Below, in pieces: positions 1 through 7,753 of a stretch of DNA of 64,000 bases (its first letter is position 1; the number at the start of each line of letters is the position of its first letter). The notes under the pieces are model-generated. The model saw only the letters and a program-made list of their open reading frames with translations, had not been told where the DNA came from and did no database searches. Where the stretch lies: assembly GCA_016713225.1 (NCBI GenBank), contig JADJPO010000001.1:930001-994000 (forward strand). The letters are read 5' to 3'. Both the position numbers and the translations under genes were made by a program. The DNA is from Kineosporiaceae bacterium (lineage in GTDB: Bacteria > Actinomycetota > Actinomycetes > Actinomycetales > Kineosporiaceae).

Positions 1-24
1 GAGCATGAGCGGGTTTCAGGTGCG

Positions 25-43
25 TGTTCCGTGTTGAGGAACA
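25..43. promoter_or_regulatory. Inverted repeat upstream of the phenol hydroxylase operon
   Basis: TGTTCC and GGAACA form a perfect 6-bp inverted repeat around a 7-base spacer, about 90 bases before the first gene of the operon. It has the size of a dimeric repressor or activator site. No regulator gene for the pathway is in the window; one may lie to the left. Assignment as an operator is inference. Confidence 0.3.
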
Positions 44-129
44 TCGGGGCCGGGGGGTGGCGGGGTGGCGCACCTTGACGGGAGGCAGAGGCGCGACGGG
101 GCGCCGGACAGTGGAGGGGAGAGTCCTCA

Positions 130-561
130 GTGACGCCGTTCATGCTGCGGATCGCCGAGCTCATCGGGGCCGAGACCGACGAGGTCGACGAGCCCTTGGC
201 GTACAAGACCAAGCTGTCCAATCCAGAGCTCGCCAGCGTCGGGGCGGACAAGCACGTCGCCATCAGGGCACTCGCCGAGCAGCTGCTCTGCGAGGCCAAT
301 GCCGTGCTCGCCGACAACGACGACCATCTGGGCCTGTTCGACGAGGCGACGAACGCCGAACTGGCCTTCTCGGTCACCTACCGCCAGCGCGCCGTCCGGT
401 TCTCGACCCGGTTCGTCGACGGCAAGGCCTACGCCCAGCTCGTCGGTGACGGCGTCGAACCCGGCCCGCCCCGCGAACTCGACGGCCCGGACGCCGTGGC
501 CGACCTGCTCGTGCTGCTCCTGGTCTCGGCCGGTCTGACCCATCACGCCGTCGAGGCCTGA
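130..561 (+). CDS. Unrecognised small protein, first gene of the phenol hydroxylase operon
   Basis: This 143-residue protein starts at a GTG nine bases after a GGAGGGGA ribosome site. It is acidic and soluble, with no membrane segment or signal peptide. I do not recognise the family. In proteobacterial dmp-type operons this position holds DmpK (P0), a roughly 90-residue assembly protein, but I see no clear DmpK motif here. The middle of the protein has a beta-rich look (residues about 78-105, with VTYRQRAVRF and VDGKAYAQLV), and the C-terminal part is a leucine-rich helix. The gap to the next gene (562-670) is C-rich with repeated CCCCACCCTCGC-like blocks. A role in hydroxylase assembly is inferred only from position. 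Confidence 0.75.
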   Translation: MTPFMLRIAELIGAETDEVDEPLAYKTKLSNPELASVGADKHVAIRALAEQLLCEANAVLADNDDHLGLFDEATNAELAFSVTYRQRAVRFSTRFVDGKAYAQLVGDGVEPGPPRELDGPDAVADLLVLLLVSAGLTHHAVEA

Positions 562-670
562 TCGCCCCACCCTCGCCCACCCCGCCCCACCCTCGCTCCA
601 CCCCGCTACGCCGCAACGCGCACCACGCCAGACAGGCGCCAGAGAACCACCATCCGACAGGAGGCCCGAC

Positions 671-1672
671 GTGCAGTACGAGCTACGCACCCAGGTCATC
701 GAGGCCAAGCGCAAGACGTTCGCCAACCTCACCGAGCGTTTCGGTGACCGGCCGGCGTCGCGTTACGAAGAGGGCTCGATCGACATCCAGGCGGTGACGA
801 ACTTCCATTACCGTCCGCTGTGGGACCCCGAGCACGAGATCTATGACGAGTCCTACTCGGCCGTGCGGCTGAGCGACACGTACTCGTTCACGGACCCGCG
901 TCAGCTCTACTACTTCCCGTACGTCACGGCGCGTTCGCACCTGCACGAGGCCTTCGGGTCGACGCTGTCCTACCTCGACAGCCGCTCCCTGCTGGAGAAG
1001 ATGCCGGCCGCCTGGAAGACCGCGGTGGCCCAAGCCGTGATCCCGATGCGGCACTACGAGAGCGGCGCCCAACTGCTGGCCGCCTACGGCTGCCGATTCG
1101 CCTGGGGCACCACGATCGAACAGTGCCTGTCGTACTCGGCGTTCGACCGCATCGGTAACGCACAGATGCTCAGCCGCGCCGGGATCGCCCTGGACGGTGG
1201 CACCGACGCCCTACTCGGCGAGGCCAAGACCCAGTGGCTCGAGAACGCCGACCTGCAGCCGCTGCGCAAGTACATCGAACTGCTGATGCCCGAGAAGGAC
1301 TGGGCAGTCGCCCTGGTCGGCCTGGACCTCATGGACCAGCTCCTCTACGGCCTGCTCTACACCCACCTCGACGAGGCGGCGCTGATGGGCGGGGCCGGTG
1401 GCTACTCGCTCATCGCCCAGCACTTCGCCGGATGGTTCGCCGACCAGCGCCGGTGGGTCGATGCGCTCTACCGGGCATGGCTCGCCGACGGTGAGCACGG
1501 TGCGGCCAACCGGGTCACGCTGGCCGCGGCCCGCGCGAAGCTGCTTCCCGGGGCGGTCGAGGCCGCCCAGGGCGTCGCCCGTCTCATCGACGCCCAGATC
1601 GATTGCGGTGCAGCCGATTACGTCACGTCACGCGCCGCCACCCTGGCCGGCCTGTTCGCCGAGGAGTCCTGA
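671..1672 (+). CDS. Phenol hydroxylase beta subunit (P1, DmpL-like)
   Basis: This 333-residue protein matches the beta oxygenase subunit of soluble diiron multicomponent phenol hydroxylases in size, order and composition. The beta subunit has the ferritin-like helical fold of the alpha subunit but carries no diiron site. It packs with alpha and gamma into the (alpha-beta-gamma)2 hydroxylase. Typical segments are the N-terminal arm (YELRTQVIEAKRKTF), an aromatic-rich stretch near residues 45-85 and the helix around MPEKDWAVALVGLDLMDQLLY. The GTG start follows an AGGAGG site by seven bases. The next gene begins seven bases after the stop. Identification rests on synteny with P2, P3 and P4 and on family resemblance. 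Confidence 0.88.
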   Translation: MQYELRTQVIEAKRKTFANLTERFGDRPASRYEEGSIDIQAVTNFHYRPLWDPEHEIYDESYSAVRLSDTYSFTDPRQLYYFPYVTARSHLHEAFGSTLSYLDSRSLLEKMPAAWKTAVAQAVIPMRHYESGAQLLAAYGCRFAWGTTIEQCLSYSAFDRIGNAQMLSRAGIALDGGTDALLGEAKTQWLENADLQPLRKYIELLMPEKDWAVALVGLDLMDQLLYGLLYTHLDEAALMGGAGGYSLIAQHFAGWFADQRRWVDALYRAWLADGEHGAANRVTLAAARAKLLPGAVEAAQGVARLIDAQIDCGAADYVTSRAATLAGLFAEES

Positions 1673-1678
1673 TCCACC

Positions 1679-1978
1679 ATGAGTGAGACCACACAGACGG
1701 CCGCGGTGCGCGATGTCGGCGTCGACCTGCAGGAGACCGAGGACAACCGTGCGGTGATGGAGGCCATCGAGGCCGACAACCCGGACTGCACCGTCAAGCA
1801 CTTCCCCGGACTCGTCCGGATCTCGTCGCCGGGACGGTTGACCATCAACCGCGAGAGCGTGGAGGAGCGGCTGGGCCGGGAGTGGGAGACCCACGAGTTC
1901 CAGCTCGCCATCGTGTCCTACTTCGGCCACATCAAGGAGTGGGACGACGACCAGATCATCATCGCCTGGGATCACTGA
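1679..1978 (+). CDS. Phenol hydroxylase effector protein (P2, DmpM-like)
   Basis: This 99-residue protein is the cofactorless effector of a diiron hydroxylase (MmoB/DmpM family). In this family the effector binds the hydroxylase and tunes substrate access and oxygen activation. Size is close to DmpM (about 90 residues). Recognisable features are the start of the fold (VGVDLQETEDNRAVMEAIEA), the central PGLVRISSPGRLTINRE strand pair and the C-terminal FGHIKEWDDDQIIIAW. The gene sits six bases after the beta-subunit stop, and its ribosome site lies within the preceding stop region. The alpha-subunit gene follows after a 16-base gap holding its own GAGAGAGG site. Confidence 0.9.
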   Translation: MSETTQTAAVRDVGVDLQETEDNRAVMEAIEADNPDCTVKHFPGLVRISSPGRLTINRESVEERLGREWETHEFQLAIVSYFGHIKEWDDDQIIIAWDH

Positions 1979-1994
1979 GAGAGAGGACGCAGCC

Positions 1995-3536
1995 ATGGCC
2001 GCACCGCGCAAGCTGTCGATGAAGCAACGCTACGCAGCGCTCACGCACGACTTGGACTGGGACTTCTCCTATGTGTCCCGCGAAGAAGCGTTCCCGTACA
2101 CCTCGTTCGAGGGCATCAAGATCCACGACTGGTCGAAGTGGGAAGACCCCTTCCGGCTGACCGTCGACGCCTACATGAAGTACCAGGCGGAGAAGGACAA
2201 GCGGCTGTACGCCGTCCTGGACTCCTTCGCCCAGGGCCAGGGCCACCTGTCGCTCGCGGACGCCAAGTACCTCAACGCGATGAAGCTGTTCCTGCAGGGC
2301 GTGACCCCGCTGGAATACCAGGCTCACCGCCACTTCTCGTACCTGGCACGCTTCCTCGAGGGCCCCGGCCCCCGGTTCGCGGCGCTGTGCCAGAGCCAGG
2401 ACGAGCTGCGCCACGCGCAGACCGAGATCCACACGCTGTCGAACTACAACAAGTTCTACGGCGGCATGCACTCGTGGCACCACCAGCACGACCGGGTCTG
2501 GTACCTGTCGGTGCCGAAGTCGTACTTCGACGACGCCGTGACCGCCGGCCCGTTCGAGTTCATGATCGCGATCGGGTTCAGCTTCGAGTACCTGCTGACC
2601 AACCTGCTCTTCGTGCCGTTCATGTCCGGCGCCTCGTTCAACGGCGACCTGCCGACGATGACGTTCGGCTTCTCGGCCCAGAGCGACGAGTCCCGCCACA
2701 TGACGTTCGGGCTCGAGGCGATCAAGTTCCTGCTCGAGCAGGATCCGGACAACGTGCCGATCGTGCAGGCCTGGATCGACAAGTGGTTCTGGCGCGGCTA
2801 CCGGCTGCTCGCCCTGGTCAGCCAGATGCTCGACTACATGCTGCCGCGCAAGGTCATGAGCTGGAAGGAGTCCTTCGAGCTGTACTTCGAGCAGCAGATG
2901 CTCGGCGGCCTCTTCCCCGACCTGGCCTACTACGGCATCAAGCCGCCGCAGCACGTGCAGCAGGCGATCGACGAGAAGGACATCCTCTCGCACCAGGTGT
3001 ACTGGACCCTGTACCAGTTCAGCTTCGCGGCTGCGTTCAACACCACGATGCCGGACGCCGAGCACCTGGACTGGCTGTCGGAGCAGTACCCGGACACCTT
3101 CGACAAGTACTACCGGCCGTTGTGGGACAAGGCGGCTCGGGTGGTCGAGAGCGGTGGCCGGCACTTCGGTCGCGCGCTGCCGCAGCTGTGCCAGACCTGT
3201 CAGATCCCGATGCTGTTCACCGAACCCGGTGACCCGACGACGATCTGCCAGCGGCACTCGGTGTACGAGGGCGAGCGGTACGACTTCTGCTCCGACGGCT
3301 GCAAGTGGATCTTCGATCGCGAGCCGGAGAAGTACGTCCAGGCCTGGCTGCCGGTGCACCAGATCTACCAGGGCAACTGTGGTGGGCCGACGGTGCCCGA
3401 CGTCCTCGCCTGGTACCGGCTGCAGCCCGGCGACAACGGCGAGTACGAAGGTTCGCAGGAGGCTCAGGACTGGGCCGCCTGGCACACCACGTCGCACGCC
3501 CCAGCCGCCACCCCGGCCCCCGTCGCCGGCAACTGA
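1995..3536 (+). CDS. Phenol hydroxylase large catalytic subunit (P3, DmpN-like)
   Basis: This 513-residue protein is the diiron-containing alpha subunit that hydroxylates phenol to catechol with O2 and electrons from P5. The two carboxylate-histidine motifs are intact. The ligands read as E107, E137 and H140 (in QDELRH), then E198, E232 and H235 (in DESRH), at almost the same numbering as the Pseudomonas phenol hydroxylase structure. Near the C-terminus, C399, C402, C432 and C436 form the structural zinc site of this family, within a YHS-like segment. Length equals the family norm. The start ATG is placed by GAGAGAGG ten bases upstream. The substrate could be phenol or a methylphenol; the sequence does not decide this. 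Confidence 0.95.
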   Translation: MAAPRKLSMKQRYAALTHDLDWDFSYVSREEAFPYTSFEGIKIHDWSKWEDPFRLTVDAYMKYQAEKDKRLYAVLDSFAQGQGHLSLADAKYLNAMKLFLQGVTPLEYQAHRHFSYLARFLEGPGPRFAALCQSQDELRHAQTEIHTLSNYNKFYGGMHSWHHQHDRVWYLSVPKSYFDDAVTAGPFEFMIAIGFSFEYLLTNLLFVPFMSGASFNGDLPTMTFGFSAQSDESRHMTFGLEAIKFLLEQDPDNVPIVQAWIDKWFWRGYRLLALVSQMLDYMLPRKVMSWKESFELYFEQQMLGGLFPDLAYYGIKPPQHVQQAIDEKDILSHQVYWTLYQFSFAAAFNTTMPDAEHLDWLSEQYPDTFDKYYRPLWDKAARVVESGGRHFGRALPQLCQTCQIPMLFTEPGDPTTICQRHSVYEGERYDFCSDGCKWIFDREPEKYVQAWLPVHQIYQGNCGGPTVPDVLAWYRLQPGDNGEYEGSQEAQDWAAWHTTSHAPAATPAPVAGN

Positions 3537-3554
3537 TCGAGAGGAGACAGCGAG

Positions 3555-3881
3555 ATGGCAGTCCGAGCAATCGGTGAGTACACGTTCCCCTCGCGTTCGC
3601 GGCAGGAGCTGTACGGCGACGACCAGTTGGTGCACGTCTACTGGAAGCACAACATGTTCATGTGCGCTCCGGCGTGCTTCCGGGTGCCCAAGGCGATGCC
3701 CTGGGACACCTTCCTGGCGGAGGTGCTCTACCCGGTCTGGGAGCAGGACCCCGACTTCGACCGGGCCACGACCACGTTCACCTGGGAGCTGGACGACCAG
3801 GCGGTCACCCCGGTCGGTGACCAGTCTCTCGAGAGCCTGGGGGTAGGCCACAAGAGCCTGCTCGTCTGCCAGGCCGCCTGA
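3555..3881 (+). CDS. Phenol hydroxylase gamma subunit (P4, DmpO-like)
   Basis: This 108-residue protein is the small gamma subunit of the hydroxylase. It opens with the family's beta-rich start (AIGEYTFPSRSRQELYGDDQL) followed by VYWKHNMFMCAPACFRVP. It has a ubiquitin-like C-terminal half ending in LGVGHKSLLVCQA. The gene lies 18 bases after the alpha subunit with a GAGAGGAGA ribosome site. It is the last hydroxylase gene before a strong hairpin; the reductase gene (P5) comes only after the intervening dioxygenase. In dmp operons P5 normally follows P4 directly, so the order here is changed. Confidence 0.9.
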   Translation: MAVRAIGEYTFPSRSRQELYGDDQLVHVYWKHNMFMCAPACFRVPKAMPWDTFLAEVLYPVWEQDPDFDRATTTFTWELDDQAVTPVGDQSLESLGVGHKSLLVCQAA

Positions 3882-3884
3882 CCA

Positions 3885-3928
3885 CGACGAGGGTCTCGGG
3901 CCGAGCGATCGGCCCGGGACCCTCGTCG
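3885..3928 (+). terminator. Strong hairpin between hydroxylase P4 and dioxygenase
   Basis: Two 20-base arms pair with a single G-T wobble around a GCGA (GNRA-type) loop, starting three bases after the P4 stop codon. No T-run follows, as is usual in high-GC actinobacteria. It may terminate part of the transcripts or protect the 3' end of the hydroxylase message. Confidence 0.7.
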
Positions 3929-3999
3929 CGCTGTTTCACCTTCTGCTCCACCCTGTTCCCCACCGCACGTCGGTCCACCACCGCTGGAAGGAACATCGC

Positions 4000-4923
4000 A
4001 TGCCCCTCCATGGAGTCACTCGGCTGGGATATGTCCACGCCCGGGTCACCGATCTGGCCGCAGCCAAGAGCCACTACGGCACGACACTGGGGCTCTACCC
4101 GGTGCACGAAGAGACCGGGCGCGCCTACTACAAGGGCTGGGACGAGTGGGATCACCACTCGGTCGTGCTCGAGGAGGGCGGCGTCGGCCTGGTCAAGCTC
4201 GGCTACAAGACCATGGATGCCGGCGACATCGACGTGATCGAGCGCAACGCTCAGAACTTCGGCGTCACCGTCGAACGGATGAGCGCGAGTGAGAACCTCG
4301 AGACCAGCGACGGCATCCGCATGATCACGCCGTCCGAACACGTCATCGAGATCTATCACTCGATGAAGACCGTGGGCGTCGAGGTCGGCACCCACAACCC
4401 CGAGGTCTTCCCGCGGCACCTGGTCGGCGTCGGTGCACCCCGCATCGACCACGCCCTGATCACCGCGGACGACGTCAACCTGATGGACAAGTTCTTCCAT
4501 GACGTGATGGGCTTCTATGCCGCCGAACGCGTCGTCGCCACGCTGGACCCGGACGCCATGATGATCGGCACGTGGATGTCGGCCGGCAACACGGTGCACG
4601 ACATCGCCGTGATCAAGGGACCACAGGGCAAGCTGCACCACTTCGCGTTCAACCTGCTCGACTGGTCCGAGATCAAGCGGGCCGGTCAGCTCTTCGCGAT
4701 GGACGACGTGCCGATCGACGTCGGCCCGACCCAGCACGGCATCACCCGGGGCGAGACGATCTACTTCTTCGACCCGTCGGGCAACCGCAACGAGGTGTTC
4801 TCGGGGGGCTACGTGGCCTACCCCGACCGCCCGACGGTGAACTGGACGCCCGAGCAGCTCGGCAAGGGCATCTTCTACATTCAGCGTGAGCTGAACGAGC
4901 GGTTCACCACCGTCCTGACCTGA
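4000..4923 (+). CDS. Catechol 2,3-dioxygenase (extradiol, type I), copy 1
   Basis: This 307-residue VOC-fold enzyme cleaves catechol next to the diol to give 2-hydroxymuconic semialdehyde. It uses a mononuclear Fe(II) site. The ligands line up as H151, H214 (in KLHHFAF) and E265 (in GNRNEVF), nearly identical in numbering to XylE. The extradiol signature region (GNRNEVFSGGYVAYPDRP) is intact, and the length equals XylE/DmpB. The start ATG follows GGAAGGAAC by about six bases. The gene is flanked by hairpins on both sides (3885-3928 and 4973-5022), so it may be expressed at a different level from the hydroxylase genes. Confidence 0.95.
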   Translation: MPLHGVTRLGYVHARVTDLAAAKSHYGTTLGLYPVHEETGRAYYKGWDEWDHHSVVLEEGGVGLVKLGYKTMDAGDIDVIERNAQNFGVTVERMSASENLETSDGIRMITPSEHVIEIYHSMKTVGVEVGTHNPEVFPRHLVGVGAPRIDHALITADDVNLMDKFFHDVMGFYAAERVVATLDPDAMMIGTWMSAGNTVHDIAVIKGPQGKLHHFAFNLLDWSEIKRAGQLFAMDDVPIDVGPTQHGITRGETIYFFDPSGNRNEVFSGGYVAYPDRPTVNWTPEQLGKGIFYIQRELNERFTTVLT

Positions 4924-4947
4924 TCTGTACCTGATCTGTACCTGATC
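4920..4947. repeat. Tandem 11-bp repeat at the dioxygenase stop codon
   Basis: The unit CTGATCTGTAC occurs twice perfectly (4920-4930, 4931-4941) with a partial third copy (CTGATC, 4942-4947). The first copy contains the TGA stop of the dioxygenase. This looks like a local slippage duplication in an otherwise unique region; no function is evident. Confidence 0.7.
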
Positions 4948-4972
4948 CACCCTCTGCCACATCAGAAACCAG

Positions 4973-5022
4973 CCCGAATCCGGACGGCGCACCGTCGCCG
5001 ACGGCGCGCCGTCCGGTTCGGG
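4973..5022 (+). terminator. Long hairpin between dioxygenase and reductase
   Basis: Arms 4973-4990 and 5006-5022 pair over 17 bp with one bulged A. The loop can form a further 5-bp helix (CCGTC/GACGG), giving one long rod-like stem. There is no T-tract. It may act as a partial terminator or a message stabiliser between the two genes. Confidence 0.6.
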
Positions 5023-5058
5023 ACACGACCTGCACAACCCATGTGAGGGCGAACTGCC

Positions 5059-6171
5059 GTGACCGAGACCTACCAGATCACCGTCGACCCGATCGGTGCC
5101 GAGATCACCTGCCGGGAGGACCAGACCCTGCTGGATGCCTGCCTGCGGGCCGGGGTCTGGGTGCCGCACTCGTGCACCCACGGCACCTGTGGCACCTGCA
5201 AGGTCGAGGTGATCGACGGTGAGGTCGATCACGGCGCGTCCTCCGCCTTCGCCCTGATGGACATCGAGCGGGACGAGGGCAAGACGTTGCTGTGCTGCGC
5301 GACGCCGCGCAGCGACGTGGTCTTCGAAGCCGACCTCGACGCCGACGAGGAAGCGCCGTCGCACGCCGTCCAGGACTACACCGGCACCGTCACCGCGGTG
5401 CAGGACATCGCCACCGACACCCGGCGGGTGCTGATCGAGCTCGACCGCGATCTCGCCTTCGACGCCGGCCAGTACATGGCCTGGCAGTTGCCCGCGGCCC
5501 GCGCCGGTGGCAAGGACGGCGTCACCCGCACGTATTCGATGGCCAACCCGCCCTCGCAGACCCGGGTGCTGGAGTTCCAGATCCGGCGTACGCCGGGTGG
5601 CGCCTGCAGTGACGCCTGGGTCTTCGGCGACCTGGCCGCCGGTGACACCGTGCAGCTGGCCGGACCCTACGGTCGGTTCACCGTGCGCATGGGACGGCGC
5701 GAGCCCGCCGTCCTGATCGCCGGCGGCACCGGGCTGGCCCCGATCGCCGCCATGATCAAGCGCGTGTTGCTGGACGGCGCCAACGAACACGGTGACGGCC
5801 CATCGCACCTGTCGCTGTACGCCGGGGCGCGGACCCGCGCTGCGTTGTACGACGTCGAGCTGTTCACCGAGTTGGCTGCAGCCCACCCTGACCGGTTCAC
5901 CTATCGACCCTGCCTGTCCGAGGAAGAGGTCACCGACACCCTTGCCGAACAAGGCTTCGCAGCCGGCATGGTGACCGACGTGCTCGCGGCCGACCACGCC
6001 TCCTTGGCCGGCCACGTCGCCTATGTCTGTGGCCCCCCGGCGATGGTCGAGGCCTCGATGAAGACCCTGATGTCGCGTCGGCTGTTCCCGCGGGACATCA
6101 ACCGCGAGGAGTTCCTGGACGAGAGCAACCGGGCCGACGGTGGCCTGCGTTCGCCCCTGATCAAGCGCTGA
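5059..6171 (+). CDS. Phenol hydroxylase reductase (P5, DmpP-like)
   Basis: This 370-residue NAD(P)H oxidoreductase feeds electrons to the diiron hydroxylase. The N-terminal third is a plant-type [2Fe-2S] ferredoxin domain with C39, C44, C47 and C79 (or C80). An FAD-binding domain follows, with the RTYSMAN motif near residue 160. The C-terminal NAD-binding domain has GGTGLAPIAAMI near residues 220-235 and VCGPPAMVEA near 325. Length and domain order match DmpP (about 353 residues). The GTG start has GAGGGCGAA upstream. Unlike the canonical operon, the gene is separated from P4 by the catechol dioxygenase. Confidence 0.95.
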   Translation: MTETYQITVDPIGAEITCREDQTLLDACLRAGVWVPHSCTHGTCGTCKVEVIDGEVDHGASSAFALMDIERDEGKTLLCCATPRSDVVFEADLDADEEAPSHAVQDYTGTVTAVQDIATDTRRVLIELDRDLAFDAGQYMAWQLPAARAGGKDGVTRTYSMANPPSQTRVLEFQIRRTPGGACSDAWVFGDLAAGDTVQLAGPYGRFTVRMGRREPAVLIAGGTGLAPIAAMIKRVLLDGANEHGDGPSHLSLYAGARTRAALYDVELFTELAAAHPDRFTYRPCLSEEEVTDTLAEQGFAAGMVTDVLAADHASLAGHVAYVCGPPAMVEASMKTLMSRRLFPRDINREEFLDESNRADGGLRSPLIKR

Positions 6172-6199
6172 CCTGATCCGACGCTGGAGGAGCTGACGG

Positions 6200-6640
6200 A
6201 TGAACCCCACCCAGGACGCCGACCTGCGCTCTGTGCCCACGATCACCTACGCCGCGGCGTCCCGCGTGGTCGCCCGAGCCGTGACGCACGCTCAGGGCCT
6301 GGGGGTTCCGGTGAACATCGCGGTCGCCGACCCGGCGGGTCACGTGATCGCCTTCGCCCGGATGGACGGCGCGGCGTTGCTCTCGTCGTCGGTGGCCGTC
6401 GACAAGGCCTACTCGGTTTCGGCCTTCAACGGCATGCCGACGCACGCCTGGTACGACGCGATCAAGGATGAGCCGGCGCTGCTGCACGGCCTGGTGCACC
6501 GTCCCCGGCTGACGATCTTCGCTGGCGGGATTCCGCTGCTCACCAGCCCGGATGGCCAGATGGTCGGATCGATCGGGGTCTCGGGGGGCAGCGCCGAACA
6601 GGACCGTGAGATCGCCGAGGCCGGGGCAGCGGCATTCTGA
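6200..6640 (+). CDS. GlcG/HbpS family protein (DUF336-type)
   Basis: This 146-residue cytosolic protein belongs to the GlcG/HbpS fold family. The typical segments are the N-terminal helix with AARVVARAVTHA-like composition, the strand VPVNIAVADPAGHVIAFARMDGA (cited in part), the middle VDKAYSV and the C-terminal GGIPL-GQMVGSIGVSGGS. Members are found in aromatic meta-cleavage and glycolate clusters and in Streptomyces as a haem-binding protein; their job in aromatic operons is unclear. The gene starts 28 bases after the reductase with a GGAGGAG site, so it is the last gene of the operon. A role in handling haem or oxidative stress near the oxygenases is speculative. Confidence 0.85.
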   Translation: MNPTQDADLRSVPTITYAAASRVVARAVTHAQGLGVPVNIAVADPAGHVIAFARMDGAALLSSSVAVDKAYSVSAFNGMPTHAWYDAIKDEPALLHGLVHRPRLTIFAGGIPLLTSPDGQMVGSIGVSGGSAEQDREIAEAGAAAF

Positions 6641-6752
6641 ACCGCAGCTCGGGCGATTCGCCCCCGGATCTCCCCGAAGAGACCTAAGTTGGGATGAGGG
6701 CCGGAATGCGGGGGCGGCCGACCTCGGGTTGTCGCGTGAACAAGGAGAAGGT

Positions 6753-7646
6753 ATGCGCAGGGTGATCCGCCGCGGACTGGTGGCGACGGGAGTGGCTGGT
6801 GCCTTGTGCGCCGTCGCGGTGACGGTTGGCAGCGTGCCGGCGCAAGCCGGAGCCCGGGTCGCGGCGCCCGCCGCGGCGCCAGCAGCCACGGCCAAGCGAA
6901 CCCTGCTCTGGCATGACGAGTTCACGGGTAGCCGTCTCAACCCCAAGTACTGGACGGCGCTCAACCGGTCGACCAACGGGGTGTCCAACGGCCAGGTCGA
7001 CTGCCTGCTCAGCAAGGCGTCGAACGTGCGCCTGTCCCGCGGGGCGCTGTGGCTCACCTCGCAGAAGCTGGCCACTCCGATCACCTGCTCGTTGAACGAC
7101 CCGAACTTCCCCAACGGCCGCTCGTACACCTCGGGCTTCATCACCACCAAGGGCAAGAAGTCGTTCACCTACGGTCGGTTCGAGATGCGGGCCAAGCTGC
7201 CGTTCGCGGCGGGCGCCTCGACCGGGTTGTGGCCGGCGTTCTGGATGTGGCCGGACAACAACACCTCCGGTGAGCTGGACATCATGGAGGCCATCGGTCG
7301 CGAGCCCGACCGCACCTACGCCTTCGCTCACTCCTCGACCGATCCCAACGCCGTGTCCGACGGCGGGTCGTACGTGTTTCCGGGCGGACGCAACCCGGGC
7401 GACGGGTACCACATCTACGCCCTCGACTGGGAGCCGACCTACCTGCGGTGGAGCGTGGACGGCCGGGTGGTGCGCACCATGACCAGCGCCAATACCCCGT
7501 GGGTGGCGTCCTCGTTCACCACCCCGATGCACCTGATGCTCAACCAGACCGTCGGCGGGGTGTGGGCGCAGGACCCGAACAGCAGCACCCGGTTCCCCGC
7601 GACGTACTACGTCGACTACGTCCGCGTGTACAGCCGGGCCAAGTAA
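6753..7646 (+). CDS. Secreted GH16 endo-beta-glucanase (laminarinase-type)
   Basis: This 297-residue protein has a signal peptide (RR-rich n-region, hydrophobic core, cleavage near residue 32 after AQA) followed by a single GH16 jelly-roll domain. The catalytic signature is GELDIMEAIG, with E174 as nucleophile, D176, and E179 as acid/base. Tryptophans typical of the substrate cleft are seen in LWPAFWMWPDNN. GH16 enzymes of this type hydrolyse beta-1,3(-1,4)-glucans of fungi or plants. The start is an ATG seven bases after AAGGAGAAGG, downstream of an in-frame extension that has no ribosome site. The gene is convergent with the second catechol dioxygenase and shares a terminator with it. Confidence 0.92.
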   Translation: MRRVIRRGLVATGVAGALCAVAVTVGSVPAQAGARVAAPAAAPAATAKRTLLWHDEFTGSRLNPKYWTALNRSTNGVSNGQVDCLLSKASNVRLSRGALWLTSQKLATPITCSLNDPNFPNGRSYTSGFITTKGKKSFTYGRFEMRAKLPFAAGASTGLWPAFWMWPDNNTSGELDIMEAIGREPDRTYAFAHSSTDPNAVSDGGSYVFPGGRNPGDGYHIYALDWEPTYLRWSVDGRVVRTMTSANTPWVASSFTTPMHLMLNQTVGGVWAQDPNSSTRFPATYYVDYVRVYSRAK

Positions 7647-7673
7647 CTCCCACCAGCACCACCAGCACACGAC

Positions 7674-7705
7674 GAAGGGGCCTGTCCCGGTGGACAGGCC
7701 CCTTC
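7674..7705. terminator. Bidirectional terminator between GH16 and dioxygenase genes
   Basis: A perfect 14-bp stem (GAAGGGGCCTGTCC and its complement) with a CGGT loop lies midway between two convergent genes. It is the clearest terminator in the window and would serve both strands. Confidence 0.85.
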
Positions 7706-7753
7706 GGTGTGATCAGTGATGATCGGGTGCCATCGCTACCCGATCGGGCCCGA

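Noticed and set aside
1959..3851. Long open frame antisense to the phenol hydroxylase alpha subunit
   Set aside because: It mirrors the codon bias of the real gene; high third-position GC removes stops on the opposite strand. The translation is rich in Arg, Val, His and Gln with no domain.
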